From an uncultured Clostridia bacterium (lineage in GTDB: Bacteria; Bacillota; Clostridia; Oscillospirales; Acutalibacteraceae), in contig CALWKP010000285.1 of NCBI GenBank assembly GCA_944381295.1, forward strand, positions 1 through 6,794: a DNA stretch of 6,794 nt, given 5' to 3'. Numbering within the stretch: position 1 is the stretch's first letter; every line of letters starts with the position of its first letter. The position numbers and the translations under genes are program-made. This document shows, piece after piece, positions 6,145 to 6,794 of this stretch. The notes below the pieces were generated by a model that searched no databases, was not told the origin of the DNA, and saw nothing but the letters and a program-made list of their open reading frames with translations.

Positions 6145-6296
6145 CCCAAAGTTTTGGTGGAGACCATCCATCCAAAATTCCAGCATGAATCCTGTCGAAA
6201 CAGTTTATCGGACTGTTTTCCCGTCCCTGACCGAGCGTATCCCCGAAAAACGATAGAACTTTTCGGTCAGAGGCCCGCAGAAAAAGGAGGCTTTTT
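6145..6296 (+). other. Structured 152-nt spacer between ilvB and ilvN
   Basis: Hairpins fill this spacer. The first is TTTTGGTGGA (6152-6161) with TCCA-T-CCAAAA (6167-6177), 10 bp with one bulge and a 5-nt loop. The second is AAACAGT/ACTGTTT (6198-6204/6212-6218). The third is CTGACCGA/TCGGTCAG (6227-6234/6263-6270), a perfect 8-bp stem. The strand TTTTCGG (6260-6266) can instead pair with CCGAAAA (6243-6249), so two folds compete. No hairpin is followed by a good T run and I see no open reading frame or promoter of quality. AAGGAGG (6284-6290) is the ilvN ribosome binding site. It may tune subunit ratio or mRNA processing; this is inference. Confidence 0.6.
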
Positions 6297-6791
6297 ATGA
6301 ATCCGCAGCAAACCCAAGAGAAAGACTATATTCTGTCGGTATTGGCCCGGAACCATGCGGGAGTCCTGCTCCGCATTTCCGGACTTATCAGCCGGCGGTG
6401 TTATAACATTAAAAGCATAGTCGCCGCACAGACCGAAGATGAACAATATTCGGAAATGATTATTGTGGTACAGGGGACCGACCGGGAAGTACGGCAAGTA
6501 GATAAGCAGCTGAGCAAGCTGGAGGAGATCGAACGTGTGACGGTACTGGACCGCGACGAAGCCATTGTACGGGAACATCTTCTGCTGAAAGTGAACCGCA
6601 CCGCAGAGAACAGTGAACGGCTTGTTGAGATCGCCAATGTATTTCACGCAAATATCCTGAACGTGTCAGAGAATTCCATGTCCGTGGAACTTACGGGAGA
6701 CCCCGGAACGTTGAACAGCTTTGCGGAGCTGTATAAGCCATACGGGATTCAGAAGATCCTGCGGACCGGTGCCATGGCAATGGAAAAATAA
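6297..6791 (+). CDS. ilvN: Acetolactate synthase small, regulatory subunit
   Basis: This is the 164-residue regulatory subunit (called IlvN or IlvH) that binds the large subunit, raises its activity and confers valine feedback inhibition in the family. An N-terminal ACT domain (about 10-80) carries the hallmark LARNHAGVLLRISGLISRR (16-34) followed by CYNIKSI (35-41). Cys35 replaces the usual Gly of RRGYNI. The C-terminal domain (about 92-164) has the typical ELTGDPGTLNSF (131-142), LYKPYGI (145-151) and the conserved RTG (156-158). The start ATG at 6297 has AAGGAGG six bases upstream. The length is normal and the gene is complete, ending in TAA at 6789-6791. It is the second gene of the T-box-controlled operon, and the next gene lies beyond the window. 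Whether the valine site is intact cannot be judged by eye. Confidence 0.96.
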   Translation: MNPQQTQEKDYILSVLARNHAGVLLRISGLISRRCYNIKSIVAAQTEDEQYSEMIIVVQGTDREVRQVDKQLSKLEEIERVTVLDRDEAIVREHLLLKVNRTAENSERLVEIANVFHANILNVSENSMSVELTGDPGTLNSFAELYKPYGIQKILRTGAMAMEK

Positions 6792-6794
6792 TCC

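Overview
The window looks like chromosomal DNA from a spore-forming, low- to mid-GC Firmicute, most likely a clostridial lineage such as Oscillospirales. The reasons are a T-box leader, strong AGGAGG-type ribosome binding sites, a SpoVB-family sporulation flippase, and a CmpB-like membrane protein of a kind common in Clostridia. The lineage is an inference from gene content and style; nothing here fixes the species.

Layout. Positions 1-407 hold no convincing gene but are packed with inverted repeats. Five consecutive hairpins lie in 19-151, and nested, partly long-range stems lie in 203-407, ending directly against the prmA stop codon. prmA (ribosomal protein L11 methyltransferase) runs on the minus strand from 1328 to 408. 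A 264-nt divergent intergenic region (1329-1592) carries a candidate housekeeping promoter for prmA and a sigma-E-like promoter for the next gene. A SpoVB/MATE-like flippase (1593-3125, plus) follows. Then comes a 300-residue CmpB-like membrane protein with a long charged C-terminal tail (3172-4074, plus). Its own promoter overlaps the flippase stop codon.

The rest is a branched-chain amino acid operon. A consensus-like promoter (TTGACA, 17 nt, TAAAAT) at 4115-4143 drives a complete T-box leader. Its probable specifier is ATC (Ile), and it has mutually exclusive antiterminator and terminator folds. ilvB (4474-6144, acetolactate synthase large subunit) and ilvN (6297-6791, ACT-domain regulatory subunit) follow. 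They are separated by an unusually long 152-nt spacer with three hairpins, one of which has a competing alternative. The window ends 3 nt after ilvN, so the operon probably continues.

How it works together: uncharged tRNA(Ile) would stabilise the antiterminator and allow transcription of the acetolactate synthase holoenzyme genes, the first common step of valine, leucine and isoleucine synthesis. prmA, the flippase and the CmpB-like gene are separate transcription units with no obvious functional link to that operon. I found no clear mobile element, CRISPR array, tRNA or rRNA. The parts least explained by known families are the hairpin-rich 1-407 region and the ilvB-ilvN spacer.
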